From Limnochordia bacterium (GTDB lineage Bacteria; Bacillota; Limnochordia; DUMW01): a DNA stretch of 64,000 nt. Each line of letters starts with the position of its first letter. Within the stretch, counting starts at the first letter, position 1. Shown in pieces: positions 44,012-52,392 of this stretch. The notes under the pieces were generated by a model. That model made no database searches. It saw only the letters and a list, made by a program, of their open reading frames with translations, and was not told the DNA's origin. The stretch spans positions 1 through 64,000 of the forward strand of contig JALNWK010000008.1 of the NCBI GenBank assembly GCA_023230925.1, read 5' to 3'. A program made the position numbers and the translations under genes.

Positions 44012-44762
44012 TGTTCCCCCCTTTGTCTAACTTATTAACGAAATTCTGTGTCGGGTAGTAGTTGATCATATTCTCCTCCAGCCACTTTAGGGCATCTAAC
44101 GGACGCATTTTCCAGTTCACCGAACAGGTGGATAGGACCTCGATGAGGGAAAAGCCCAACCCCTGCTGCTGTGCACGAAAGGCATTGGTGATCGCCCTTT
44201 GGGCCTTGCGTACTGCCTTGGGGTCATGGACCGAGACCCGCTCTAGATAGGCCACCCCAGGAAAGCTCTCCAGCATTTCACATACCTGTACCGGATAACC
44301 TTCCCGCTCAACCATCCGACCTTCAGGAGAAGTAGTAGTCTTTTGACCGAGCAAAGTTGTTGGAGCCATTTGCCCCCCGGTCATGGCATAGATGGCATTA
44401 TTTACAAACACAATAGTAATCTTCTCGCCCCGAGCCGCCGCGTGAACAATCTCCGCGGTTCCAATGGAAGCGAGATCCCCATCCCCCTGATAGGCAAAGA
44501 CTACCGCCTCAGGAATCGCCCGCTTAATACCCGTGGCCACTGCCGGAGCTCGGCCGTGGGATGCAGCCTGCATGTCACAGTCAAAGTAATTGTATGTGAA
44601 AACTGAGCAACCCACCGAAGCAACGCCAATGGCCTGCTCCTTAATACCCAGGCTGTCAATGGCCGTAGCGACTAGACGATGGATGATACCGTGGGTGCAA
44701 CCAGGACAGTAGTGAAAGGGAATATCTGCTAAGCTTTCTGGTCTGCTAAAGACTTTCTTCAC
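43998..44762 (-). CDS. 2-oxoacid:ferredoxin oxidoreductase, beta subunit
   Basis: 254 residues, the thiamine-diphosphate subunit. HYCPGCTHGIIHRL supplies cluster Cys, GVASVGCSVFTYNYFDC follows, and the cofactor motif is FAYQGDGDLASIGTAEI to IVFVNNAIYAMTGGQMA. It overlaps the alpha stop by four bases. Confidence 0.93.
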   Translation of the reverse strand: MKKVFSRPESLADIPFHYCPGCTHGIIHRLVATAIDSLGIKEQAIGVASVGCSVFTYNYFDCDMQAASHGRAPAVATGIKRAIPEAVVFAYQGDGDLASIGTAEIVHAAARGEKITIVFVNNAIYAMTGGQMAPTTLLGQKTTTSPEGRMVEREGYPVQVCEMLESFPGVAYLERVSVHDPKAVRKAQRAITNAFRAQQQGLGFSLIEVLSTCSVNWKMRPLDALKWLEENMINYYPTQNFVNKLDKGGNNDVA

Positions 44763-45817
44763 GATGATGCCCCCAATCTCTGAATCTCTGTGAGAAGCTC
44801 CTTCGGTGTAGGTACCATGCCGCCCTGTCTGCCGTAAAACTCCACGGGACGACGACCAGCTACCGCCAGTCTTACATCCTCCACCATCTGCCCTAGACTC
44901 AGTTCCACCGTAAGGAACATTTTGACCTGTTCCGCCCTTTTCTGGATGATCTCGTCTGGGAAGGGAAATAGGGTAATGGGCCGAATCATGCCAGCCTTAA
45001 TCCCGGCTTCCCTGGCCCGCTGGATCGCTGAACGGGCTATACGGGCCACCGTACCATAGGCAACTAGGCAGATCTCCGCATCATCCATGGCAACTTCCTC
45101 ATAGCGTACTTCCTCTTTTTTCATTCTCTCGTACTTTGCCCCAAGTTTCCGATTGTGGTTCTCCAAGTCTACCGGATCGATATACAAGGAATTGATCAAC
45201 CGTTTGCTACGACCCTGGGCCATGGTGGTAGGCCAATCTAGATTGCCCGGATCTACCGGAGGACGGGACACCAGTTCAACCGGTTCCATCATCTGACCCA
45301 GGATACCATCCCCTAGAATAACCACAGGGTTTCGATACCGAAAGGCAATTTCAAAGGCATCCCAGGCAAAATCATACATTTCCTGGGCAGTGGCTGGCGC
45401 CAGGACCAATGTCCGGTAATCCCCATGTCCGCCACCCCTAGTTGCCTGGAAATAGTCCCCTTGGCTAGCCAAGATCCCACCAAGACCGGGGCCACCCCGC
45501 ATAATGTTGACTATAACACAGGGAAGCTCCGCTCCGCATAGATAGGAGATCCCCTCTTGTTTCAGGCTTAGACCTGGGCCTGAGGATGAGGTCATCGCCA
45601 ATTTCCCACATCCAGCAGCGCCATAGATCATATTAATGGCACCAATCTCACTTTCTGCCTGTAGGTAAACTCCTCCGAGCTTGGGCAATTCTTCCGCCAT
45701 GTAAGTGGGGATCTCGTTTTGGGGAGTGATTGGGTAACCAAAGAAATACCGACACCCGGCAAAAACCGCGCCCCGGGCCAGTGCATCATTACCTTTCATT
45801 AATAGCTTCGTTTTCAA
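44759..45817 (-). CDS. vorB: 2-oxoacid:ferredoxin oxidoreductase, alpha subunit (VorB-like)
   Basis: 352 residues. MKGNDALARGAVFAGCRYFF, GYPITPQNEIPTYMAEELP and NIMRGGPGLGGILASQGDYF are typical of VorB/KorA, most like the branched-chain 2-oxoisovalerate enzyme, though 2-oxoglutarate is possible. TTG at 45817 with GGAGGTGTCTAC before it is preferred to the longer frame. With CodY in the same region, branched-chain amino-acid use fits, but this is inference. Confidence 0.9.
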   Translation of the reverse strand: MKTKLLMKGNDALARGAVFAGCRYFFGYPITPQNEIPTYMAEELPKLGGVYLQAESEIGAINMIYGAAGCGKLAMTSSSGPGLSLKQEGISYLCGAELPCVIVNIMRGGPGLGGILASQGDYFQATRGGGHGDYRTLVLAPATAQEMYDFAWDAFEIAFRYRNPVVILGDGILGQMMEPVELVSRPPVDPGNLDWPTTMAQGRSKRLINSLYIDPVDLENHNRKLGAKYERMKKEEVRYEEVAMDDAEICLVAYGTVARIARSAIQRAREAGIKAGMIRPITLFPFPDEIIQKRAEQVKMFLTVELSLGQMVEDVRLAVAGRRPVEFYGRQGGMVPTPKELLTEIQRLGASS

Positions 45818-45833
45818 GTAGACACCTCCAAGA

Positions 45834-46037
45834 CTACCGGTACACTTCAATGCAGATATCCGGACACATAGTTGCGCATTGGGCACATCCGGTACATTTC
45901 TGTTCATCTTTAATCGAAGCCGGGTGAAAACCCTTGGCGTTAGTTGCCTTTTCCAGTTCTAGGATCTTCTGCGGACAGAAAGCTACACATAGACTGCACC
46001 CTTTGCAGCGCTCTCTGTCGATCGTGATCTTTGCCAT
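45834..46037 (-). CDS. 2[4Fe-4S] ferredoxin subunit of the oxidoreductase
   Basis: 67 residues with two Cys sets: CKGCSLCVAFCP and CTGCAQCATMCP, each for one [4Fe-4S] cluster. It passes electrons from the oxidoreductase. ATG at 46037 has GAGAGGAG about nine bases upstream; the longer frame to 46091 is not used. First gene of the four-subunit operon. Confidence 0.93.
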   Translation of the reverse strand: MAKITIDRERCKGCSLCVAFCPQKILELEKATNAKGFHPASIKDEQKCTGCAQCATMCPDICIEVYR

Positions 46038-46257
46038 AAGCAGCAACTCCTCTCTGTCTAAAAATATAAACCAACTTGCGTCAGAATACAAGGACTAGTC
46101 CAGATACACCTAGCACCCCATGGTCCTCTTTTTAAAAGAAGCCCCCGAAGGATCTCCGGTGGCATGATTTACAAACTGAAAGGAGCGATCATAGGCTTAG
46201 TTTGGTGCCGAACAAAAAAGAATCCCGGATCTCTTATACTAAGAAATCAGGGAGGGG

Positions 46258-46282
46258 AAAAGCAGGCGCGGATACCTGCTTT
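46258..46282 (-). terminator. intrinsic terminator after pnp
   Basis: Minus strand AAAGCAGG, 8-base loop, CCTGCTTTT, then CCCCTCCC. An 8-bp stem and four T's, 12 bases after the pnp stop. Confidence 0.65.
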
Positions 46283-46294
46283 AAATGTATATGC

Positions 46295-48406
46295 TTAACT
46301 GGTTTTACCATTGTCTCCCGCGGGAAGGGCCTCTTTGATCGATAGGTTAATCCTCCCCTGTCGATCGATCTCAATTACTTTAACAATCACCGAATCTCCC
46401 TCATTGACAACATCCTCAACCTTACTTACCCGGTTGGGAGCCAAGTGGGAAATGTGTACCAGACCCTCTTTGCCAGGTAGGATCTCCACAAAAGCACCGA
46501 ACTTAACAACCCGTTTTACGATCCCAGTATAGATCTTACCGACCTCAACATCAGCGGTAATCCGTTCGATGGCCAATTTAGCTGCCTCACCACCGGCTTG
46601 GTTCACCGCAGCAATATAGACCTTGCCATCGTCCTCGATGTCAATGGTTGTTTCCGTCTGATCGATGATCTTCCGGATATTTTTGCCCCCAGGTCCAATC
46701 ACATCTCGGATCTTCTCTTTGGGAATCTCCATCGTGATGATCCGCGGCGCATAGGATGATAGTTCCGTGCGAGGAGTTGGTAGTGCCTGCAGCATTTTTT
46801 CCATGATATACATTCTACCAGTATGGGCTTGTTTTAACGCCTGTCGTAGGATTTCCTTGGTGATCCCCCGGATCTTGATATCCATCTGTAAGGCGGTAAC
46901 GCCCTTTTCCGTACCGGCAACTTTGAAGTCCATATCCCCTAGGAAGTCTTCCATTCCTTGTATATCCGACAGAATCGTAAACTCATCACCATGTTTGATC
47001 AACCCCATAGCAATACCAGCCACCGGACGCTTAATGGGCACGCCCGCATCCATCAAAGACAGGGTAGAGGCACAAACACTGGCTTGGGAAGTTGACCCGT
47101 TTGATTCAAGGACTTCAGAAACCAACCTTAGTGTATAGGGAAATTCAAACTCATCGGGAACTACAGGTAGAAGAGCCCGTTCAGCCAAGGCACCATGCCC
47201 AATCTCTCTGCGACCGGGACCCCGGAGGGGTTTTACTTCCCCGACACTGTAGGGTGGGAAATTATAGTGATGAATATAGCGTTTGGTTTCCTCATCCCCG
47301 AGATCGTCTAGGCGCTGCTCGTCGGACTTCACCCCGAGGGTACATACGTTTAGTACCTGGGTTTGTCCCCGCGTAAACACAGCTGAACCGTGCGCCCGGG
47401 GTAGGATCCCCACTGCCGAGGAAATGGGTCGAATCTCATCGAGGGCCCGTCCGTCAGGTCGAATACCGTCCTCGCTAATCATCCGTCGTACTTCATCCCG
47501 GACGATCATCTCTAGGACCACCAAAATGTCCTTCTTGGACTGGGCAAACTCCTCCTCCGACATCTGTTGGGAAAACTCCTCAGTTACTTGCGCATACACC
47601 TCTTGGATATCCGCTTCCCGCTCTAGCTTATCTGGGTTTTTGATTGCTTTTACTAAGCGATCCGTAGCCCTTTGGCGCACCGCATCCTCTAAAGTGGCAT
47701 CCACCCGATAAATGGGCACATCCACCTTTTCCTTGCCAATATCAGTCTGCATCTTTTCTTGAACAGAGCAGAGCCTTTTGATCTCCTCATGGGCAAACAT
47801 AATCGCCTCAAGCATATCCTCTTCGGGAACCTCATTGGCTCCGGCTTCCACCATAATAACCGCATCACTACTGCCGGCTACGGTCACCGACATATCCGAC
47901 TGGGCATTCTGTTCCAAGGTTGGGTTAATAATAAATTCCCCATCGACCCGGCCCACCCGCACACCGCCAATGGGACCGTCAAAGGGAATATCCGAGATCA
48001 TCAAGGCCATGGATGCACCAACCAATGCGGCTAAATCTGGAGGATTATCATTGTCCACCGATAGGATTGTTGCCACCACGTGCACATCGTTATGAAACCC
48101 ATCAGGGAACAGAGGTCTTAGGCATCTGTCAATCATTCTCGCTGAAAGGATAGCCCCTTCACCGGGTCTGCCCTCTCGACGGCCCCACCCGCCGGGAATC
48201 CGACCGATGGCATACATCCGCTCCTCATAGTCTACTAATAGGGGGAAGAAGTCGATCCCCTCTCGGGGTTCCGCCGCCATGGTGGCAGTAACTAGACAGA
48301 CCGTCTCGCCGTACCTGACCAACACACTACCGTTGGCTTGACCAGCTAACCAACCCACCTCCACTTCCAAGGGGCGCCCCCCGAACTCCAATTGATACTT
48401 CTGCAT
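46295..48406 (-). CDS. pnp: polyribonucleotide nucleotidyltransferase
   Basis: 3'-5' phosphorolytic exoribonuclease (703 aa). Two RNase PH domains (GETVCLVTATMAAEPREGID; TRGQTQVLNVCTLGVKSDEQ with the catalytic region DFKVAGTEKGVTALQMDIK), then KH (VIGPGGKNIRKIIDQT) and S1 (GKIYTGIVKRVVKFGAFVE). ATG at 48406 has AGGAGGTAAGAG before it. It follows rpsO with a terminator and a dyad between. Confidence 0.97.
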   Translation of the reverse strand: MQKYQLEFGGRPLEVEVGWLAGQANGSVLVRYGETVCLVTATMAAEPREGIDFFPLLVDYEERMYAIGRIPGGWGRREGRPGEGAILSARMIDRCLRPLFPDGFHNDVHVVATILSVDNDNPPDLAALVGASMALMISDIPFDGPIGGVRVGRVDGEFIINPTLEQNAQSDMSVTVAGSSDAVIMVEAGANEVPEEDMLEAIMFAHEEIKRLCSVQEKMQTDIGKEKVDVPIYRVDATLEDAVRQRATDRLVKAIKNPDKLEREADIQEVYAQVTEEFSQQMSEEEFAQSKKDILVVLEMIVRDEVRRMISEDGIRPDGRALDEIRPISSAVGILPRAHGSAVFTRGQTQVLNVCTLGVKSDEQRLDDLGDEETKRYIHHYNFPPYSVGEVKPLRGPGRREIGHGALAERALLPVVPDEFEFPYTLRLVSEVLESNGSTSQASVCASTLSLMDAGVPIKRPVAGIAMGLIKHGDEFTILSDIQGMEDFLGDMDFKVAGTEKGVTALQMDIKIRGITKEILRQALKQAHTGRMYIMEKMLQALPTPRTELSSYAPRIITMEIPKEKIRDVIGPGGKNIRKIIDQTETTIDIEDDGKVYIAAVNQAGGEAAKLAIERITADVEVGKIYTGIVKRVVKFGAFVEILPGKEGLVHISHLAPNRVSKVEDVVNEGDSVIVKVIEIDRQGRINLSIKEALPAGDNGKTS

Positions 48407-48424
48407 ACTCTTACCTCCTGTATA

Positions 48425-48441
48425 ATGTTAGCAACTAACAT
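48425..48441 (-). promoter_or_regulatory. dyad in the pnp leader
   Basis: ATGTTAG, loop CAA, CTAACAT, 19 bases before the pnp ATG. A likely RNA hairpin; PNPase in other bacteria controls its own mRNA after RNase III cuts a leader hairpin, so the site is suggestive. Confidence 0.35.
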
Positions 48442-48446
48442 CTGAA

Positions 48447-48473
48447 AAAGAGCGGGAAAACCTCCCGCTCTTT
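48447..48473 (-). terminator. intrinsic terminator between rpsO and pnp
   Basis: Minus strand AAAGAGCGGG, 7-base loop, CCCGCTCTTTTTC. A 10-bp stem plus T5 overlapping the rpsO stop. Some read-through into pnp is expected. Confidence 0.8.
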
Positions 48474-48744
48474 ATTGTTGCCTCAGTCCTAGTTTCTCCG
48501 TTAAGGCCCGATATCTTTCAATATCTTTTGACCGTAGGTAACGAAGTAAACCTCTTCGTTGTCCGATCATCTTATACAGACCTCTACGTGAATGATGGTC
48601 GTTTTCGTGATTGACCAAATGGGTAGTCAGATTGTTAATCTGAGCTGTTAGAAGTGCGATCTGCACCTCCGGTGACCCGGTATCAGTCTCATGTACCTGA
48701 TAGGTCTTCAGAATCTCTTCTTTCCGTTCTTTTGACAGCGACAA
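48472..48744 (-). CDS. rpsO: 30S ribosomal protein S15
   Basis: 90 residues (MSLSKERKEEILKTYQVHET opens the protein, GSPEVQIALLTAQINNLT and LVNHENDHHSRRGL follow). S15 binds 16S rRNA early in subunit assembly. TTG at 48744 has AGGAGGTGA upstream. Its order with ribF, truB and pnp is the usual Bacillota order. Confidence 0.97.
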   Translation of the reverse strand: MSLSKERKEEILKTYQVHETDTGSPEVQIALLTAQINNLTTHLVNHENDHHSRRGLYKMIGQRRGLLRYLRSKDIERYRALTEKLGLRQQ

Positions 48745-48916
48745 CTTCCCTCACCTCCTAATCTCCCAAGGAATGACTCTCCTTCGGCAAGTGGATCCCC
48801 CCAAGCCAAGGATAACGTCGAGGGAATCGTCCTCCCTAGCTAAAGGTTCTTTGATCCTATCATTCATTCTACTATCTCCATTGGGCTACGTCAATCTTTG
48901 GCTGCTTTATTCATTT

Positions 48917-49834
48917 CTAGCGCCGGCCAAAAAAGGCGCGCACAACCTCCACGTCCCGACGAATCTGCTCAAACAATTCCGCTTCACTATTGAATCTGCA
49001 TTGAGAGCGCAAGTAATCGTAAAAATAAACCGTAATCTCATCATCGTATAGATCCAACTGTTGGTCCAAGACATGAACCTCAATGGCCCGCTCCTTCCCG
49101 GCAAAGGTCGGTTTGCTACCAATACTGACAATAGCAGGCAACTTCGTTCCAGTATCCGGGGCCGCTCCCAAATCCACCGATGCCACATATACTCCATCCT
49201 TGGGTATTAGCATTTCCCCTGGGATCCGAAGATTAGCCGTGGGAACCTGCCAGCGTCTTGCCCGTCCATCCCCATAGATCACAGTACCTACAAGATAAAA
49301 GGGTCGGCCGAGAAGATCTGCTACCTGCCTCAGGCGACCATTGGCAATCAGATTACGGATCACCGTACTAGATACCTTCACCCCATCGATTTCCACCGGC
49401 GGCACAGATAAAACCTTGATCCCATGTTGGTCCCCAAGGGTGCGGAGGGTCCTCACATCACCACGGCCTCCCCTTCCAAAGGTATAATCATAGCCCACCA
49501 CGATCTCCTGCATCATCACTTTGCCGACGAGGATCTGCTCAAAGAAGGCCTGTGGTTCCATGGCGGCATACTCCGGCGTAAAGGGTTCCACCAAAACCCG
49601 GTCCACCCCACAAGAGTGGATTAGTCGCCTACGTTCAGTAAGGGAGTTAATCAGTTTTGGGACCCTGCCTCCAAGCACCACCAGCGGGTGAGGTTCAAAG
49701 GTTAGGACCAATGATTCGGTGTGAAGTGTTCTCGCTCGAAGAACCGTCTGCTCCAAGATCCTGCGGTGCCCTAGGTGGACTCCATCAAAAACGCCCAGGG
49801 CAGCTACGGGCCCCCGCATCGTTTGACTTGACAT
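48917..49834 (-). CDS. ribF: bifunctional riboflavin kinase / FAD synthetase
   Basis: 305 residues. The FAD synthetase nucleotidyl-transferase part has GVFDGVHLGHRRILEQ; the riboflavin kinase part has VGTVIYGDGRARRWQVPTAN and IPKDGVYVASVDL. It makes FMN and FAD. ATG at 49834 (12 bases after AGGGA) is preferred to the TTG at 49846, which touches the same AGGGA. Translation is probably coupled to truB. Confidence 0.95.
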   Translation of the reverse strand: MSSQTMRGPVAALGVFDGVHLGHRRILEQTVLRARTLHTESLVLTFEPHPLVVLGGRVPKLINSLTERRRLIHSCGVDRVLVEPFTPEYAAMEPQAFFEQILVGKVMMQEIVVGYDYTFGRGGRGDVRTLRTLGDQHGIKVLSVPPVEIDGVKVSSTVIRNLIANGRLRQVADLLGRPFYLVGTVIYGDGRARRWQVPTANLRIPGEMLIPKDGVYVASVDLGAAPDTGTKLPAIVSIGSKPTFAGKERAIEVHVLDQQLDLYDDEITVYFYDYLRSQCRFNSEAELFEQIRRDVEVVRAFFGRR

Positions 49835-49842
49835 AACAGCAA

Positions 49843-50757
49843 TCAATCCCTGTGGAATACTTTTTTCGGCTGTAGATAGTGCCTGGATAGAACACCAATA
49901 CCCAAAAGAAAGCCAGTACCACTACAAAACACTCCATACTCCCCCTCGGCATACACCGACTCTAGTTCGAGAGGGACACCGTGGACAAACCTGTCCTTTT
50001 GTTCTTGGGTCAACATAATTTTCGGCATGTGGGAAATAGCTACTTGGGGATTATTAAGCGTTGCCTCTGCTGCCTGTCCGTTCCCAATCTCTTCTAGACA
50101 TACGCTCTCTACCAGGGAAAAAGGACCCACCCTCGTCCGCACGAGAAAGGACATATAGGCTCCACAGCCAAGGAGCTTGCCAATATCATAGCATAAAGAA
50201 CGGATATATGTACCACTAGAACACTCCACATCAATAAAGCAGGATGAAATCCTCTCTTGGTCAGGAAGCAGCTCCTTAACCACTCTGAGTTTACTGATGT
50301 GTACCCTACGGGGTTTGGGGGTCACCTTAACGCCCTCCCGGGCCAACTCGTACAGACGTCTCCCCCCGACTCTAAGGGCTGAATAGGCCGGAGGCGTCTG
50401 GTAGATCTCCCCTTGGAAACTAGCTAGGACCTGTTCTAGGTCCTCCATATTTACTTTACAATCCGGGTAACGTTCAATGACCTCACCCTGGGCATCATAG
50501 GTATCTGTGACCATACCAAAGGTGAGCTCAGCACGATAGCTCTTAGTACATTGATGCAGATACTCCACAAGCCTAGTAGCCCATCCTACGGCGATGGGTA
50601 ATACACCGGCCGCCCCAGGATCCAAAGTGCCCGCGTGCCCTACCCTTTTCATATCCAAGGTTCTGCGCACATAGGATACAACAGCGGCGGAACTCATTCC
50701 CGGTGGTTTCAACACATTTATAAAGCCTGACAGGTTCTTTTGATAACCTTGGTGCAT
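49843..50757 (-). CDS. truB: tRNA pseudouridine-55 synthase
   Basis: 304 residues. GFINVLKPPGMSSAAVVSYV, then VGHAGTLDPGAAGVLPIAVG with the catalytic Asp, and ECSSGTYIRSLCYDIG. A PUA-like C-terminus ends the protein. ATG at 50757 sits 40 bases inside the nrnA gene with only AGGA close by; an internal GTG/TTG start is also possible. Confidence 0.95.
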   Translation of the reverse strand: MHQGYQKNLSGFINVLKPPGMSSAAVVSYVRRTLDMKRVGHAGTLDPGAAGVLPIAVGWATRLVEYLHQCTKSYRAELTFGMVTDTYDAQGEVIERYPDCKVNMEDLEQVLASFQGEIYQTPPAYSALRVGGRRLYELAREGVKVTPKPRRVHISKLRVVKELLPDQERISSCFIDVECSSGTYIRSLCYDIGKLLGCGAYMSFLVRTRVGPFSLVESVCLEEIGNGQAAEATLNNPQVAISHMPKIMLTQEQKDRFVHGVPLELESVYAEGEYGVFCSGTGFLLGIGVLSRHYLQPKKVFHRD

Positions 50758-51692
50758 ACTTCCTGTAAACTCCCCTTCACAGTACAGCCAGAAGCGACTA
50801 CATGGCCGCCCCCTCCGAATTCAGAGGCAATACTACCCACATCAACCCTACCGGTGGAACGCAGGCTCACACCCACGGTCCCGTCGGTTTTCTCCTTAAA
50901 CAAAATACCCACTTCTACACCGATCACCATCCGCGTATAGTCCACGATTCCTTCTAACTCCTCTTCGCTGGCACCACTAACACGAAGATCCTCCTGGGTA
51001 ATGGCAGTTGATGCCACCTTTCCCGAAGCATCAAGTCGCAACCTGGAAAGGGCGAGGCTGAGGATCCGGAAATAGGATAGGGGTTTTCTCATAAAAAGGT
51101 TGGTAGCAACATCCGCCGGATCGGCACCGGCTTCCACTAAACTGGCCGCCACCTTAAAAACACGGGCCTTTGTGTTAGAAAAACGAAACCCACCGGTATC
51201 TCCCGCTAGGGCAATGTAGAGAAAGGTCGCAAGCCTTTGATCCAAAGAAACCCCCAAAGTCTTCACAAGATGAAATACCAGTTCTCCGCAGGCAGCAGCT
51301 TCCGGCTCCACCAAACGATAAGTTGCCTTGGTAACATTGCTTGGATGGTGATCAATATTCACAATCACCGGGGCATTCTGGGTGAAGGCGGCAAACTCCC
51401 CGGTCCTACTACTTTCACAATCGAGGACAATCACAGGGTGGGGCCACGGATCCGTAGGTAGATCTTCGGGTCCGTGGATGGGCTCTTCCCCAATCGCGAA
51501 TTGGTAAAAGCCTGCGTCGGATAGGAAAACCTTAACCTGCTTTCCTAGCCTCCGCAAAGCATAGGCCAAAGCTAGACTTGAACCAACACTATCCGCATCA
51601 GGGCGCTCGTGACTGAAGATGAGATAGTGATCACCTTCCCGCAAAAGGGAGGCAATCTCCTCTAGTTGCTGTCTGATTCCTAGTTCATTCAT
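50718..51692 (-). CDS. nrnA: bifunctional oligoribonuclease / pAp phosphatase
   Basis: 324 residues, DHH family. SHERPDADSVGSSLAL, VLDCESS, NIDHHPSN and LYIALAGDTGGFRF are the DHH metal residues; DHHA1 has EFGGGGHVVASGC. It degrades short RNAs and pAp. ATG at 51692 has AGGGAA nine bases upstream, and overlaps the rbfA stop by eight bases. Confidence 0.93.
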   Translation of the reverse strand: MNELGIRQQLEEIASLLREGDHYLIFSHERPDADSVGSSLALAYALRRLGKQVKVFLSDAGFYQFAIGEEPIHGPEDLPTDPWPHPVIVLDCESSRTGEFAAFTQNAPVIVNIDHHPSNVTKATYRLVEPEAAACGELVFHLVKTLGVSLDQRLATFLYIALAGDTGGFRFSNTKARVFKVAASLVEAGADPADVATNLFMRKPLSYFRILSLALSRLRLDASGKVASTAITQEDLRVSGASEEELEGIVDYTRMVIGVEVGILFKEKTDGTVGVSLRSTGRVDVGSIASEFGGGGHVVASGCTVKGSLQEVCTKVIKRTCQAL

Positions 51693-52053
51693 CGGACTGC
51701 GTTCCCTTTTGCGCATCATCCAGTTCCCTCAGTAAGGAGAAGATCCGAGCGCCCCGCTCGATGGATTCATCAAAAACAAAGGAGATCTCCGGCGTGTGAC
51801 GGAGACGGATCCGCTTACCAAGCTCACTGCGCACAAAGCCCGTCGCCGAAGATAATCCTTCCATGGTGGTTTTACGGCTTTCTTCGTCACCGTAGACGCT
51901 GACAAAAATCTTCACCTGGCGCAAATCACCGGTAACCTCCACATCGGTGACAGTGACGAATCCCACCCGGGGATCCTTCAGATTGCGCATGATAATATCA
52001 CTAGCTTCCTGCCGAACAGCTTCTCTTACCTTCTCGGCCCGCTGGACTGTCAT
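51685..52053 (-). CDS. rbfA: 30S ribosome-binding factor
   Basis: 122 residues. VQRAEKVREAVRQEASDIIM, LKDPRVGFVTVTDVEVTGDL and LGKRIRLRHTPEISFVFDES match RbfA, which helps 16S 5' end maturation. ATG at 52053 has GGGAG nine bases before it; the longer frame to 52083 lies closer to the previous gene. Confidence 0.95.
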   Translation of the reverse strand: MTVQRAEKVREAVRQEASDIIMRNLKDPRVGFVTVTDVEVTGDLRQVKIFVSVYGDEESRKTTMEGLSSATGFVRSELGKRIRLRHTPEISFVFDESIERGARIFSLLRELDDAQKGTQSDE

Positions 52054-52097
52054 TTGAGCCAACTCCCTTCTGGTTCCTATCATTCATCTGGCCCAAG

Positions 52098-52379
52098 TCA
52101 CAAAACATCGATGGTGATCGATGGGATTTCCACGGGGAAATACCCTTCAATAAAGCGAACTACTGTCTCTAAGGATTCCCGGGCAAAGGCAGCTGAGCTA
52201 CCTACAACAGCAATACCAAGTACCCCTTGGCGCCACACATCCTGCAAATCCACTTCTGCAATTGAGACATTAAACTTGGAGCGAACCCGCCCTGTAATTG
52301 AGCTGAGTAGTCGCCGTTTGTCCTTGAGAGAATTATTCTGCTGCATGGTCAATTGGATCCTGCCCACGGCTACAAACAT
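52098..52379 (-). CDS. ylxP: DUF503 / YlxP family protein
   Basis: 93 residues, a ferredoxin-like small protein (MFVAVGRIQLTMQQNNSLKD, VSIAEVDLQDVWRQGVLGIA). YlxP is always near rbfA and infB and is linked to ribosome work. AAGGGG lies before the ATG. Confidence 0.92.
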   Translation of the reverse strand: MFVAVGRIQLTMQQNNSLKDKRRLLSSITGRVRSKFNVSIAEVDLQDVWRQGVLGIAVVGSSAAFARESLETVVRFIEGYFPVEIPSITIDVL

Positions 52380-52392
52380 TGTCTTCCCCTTA

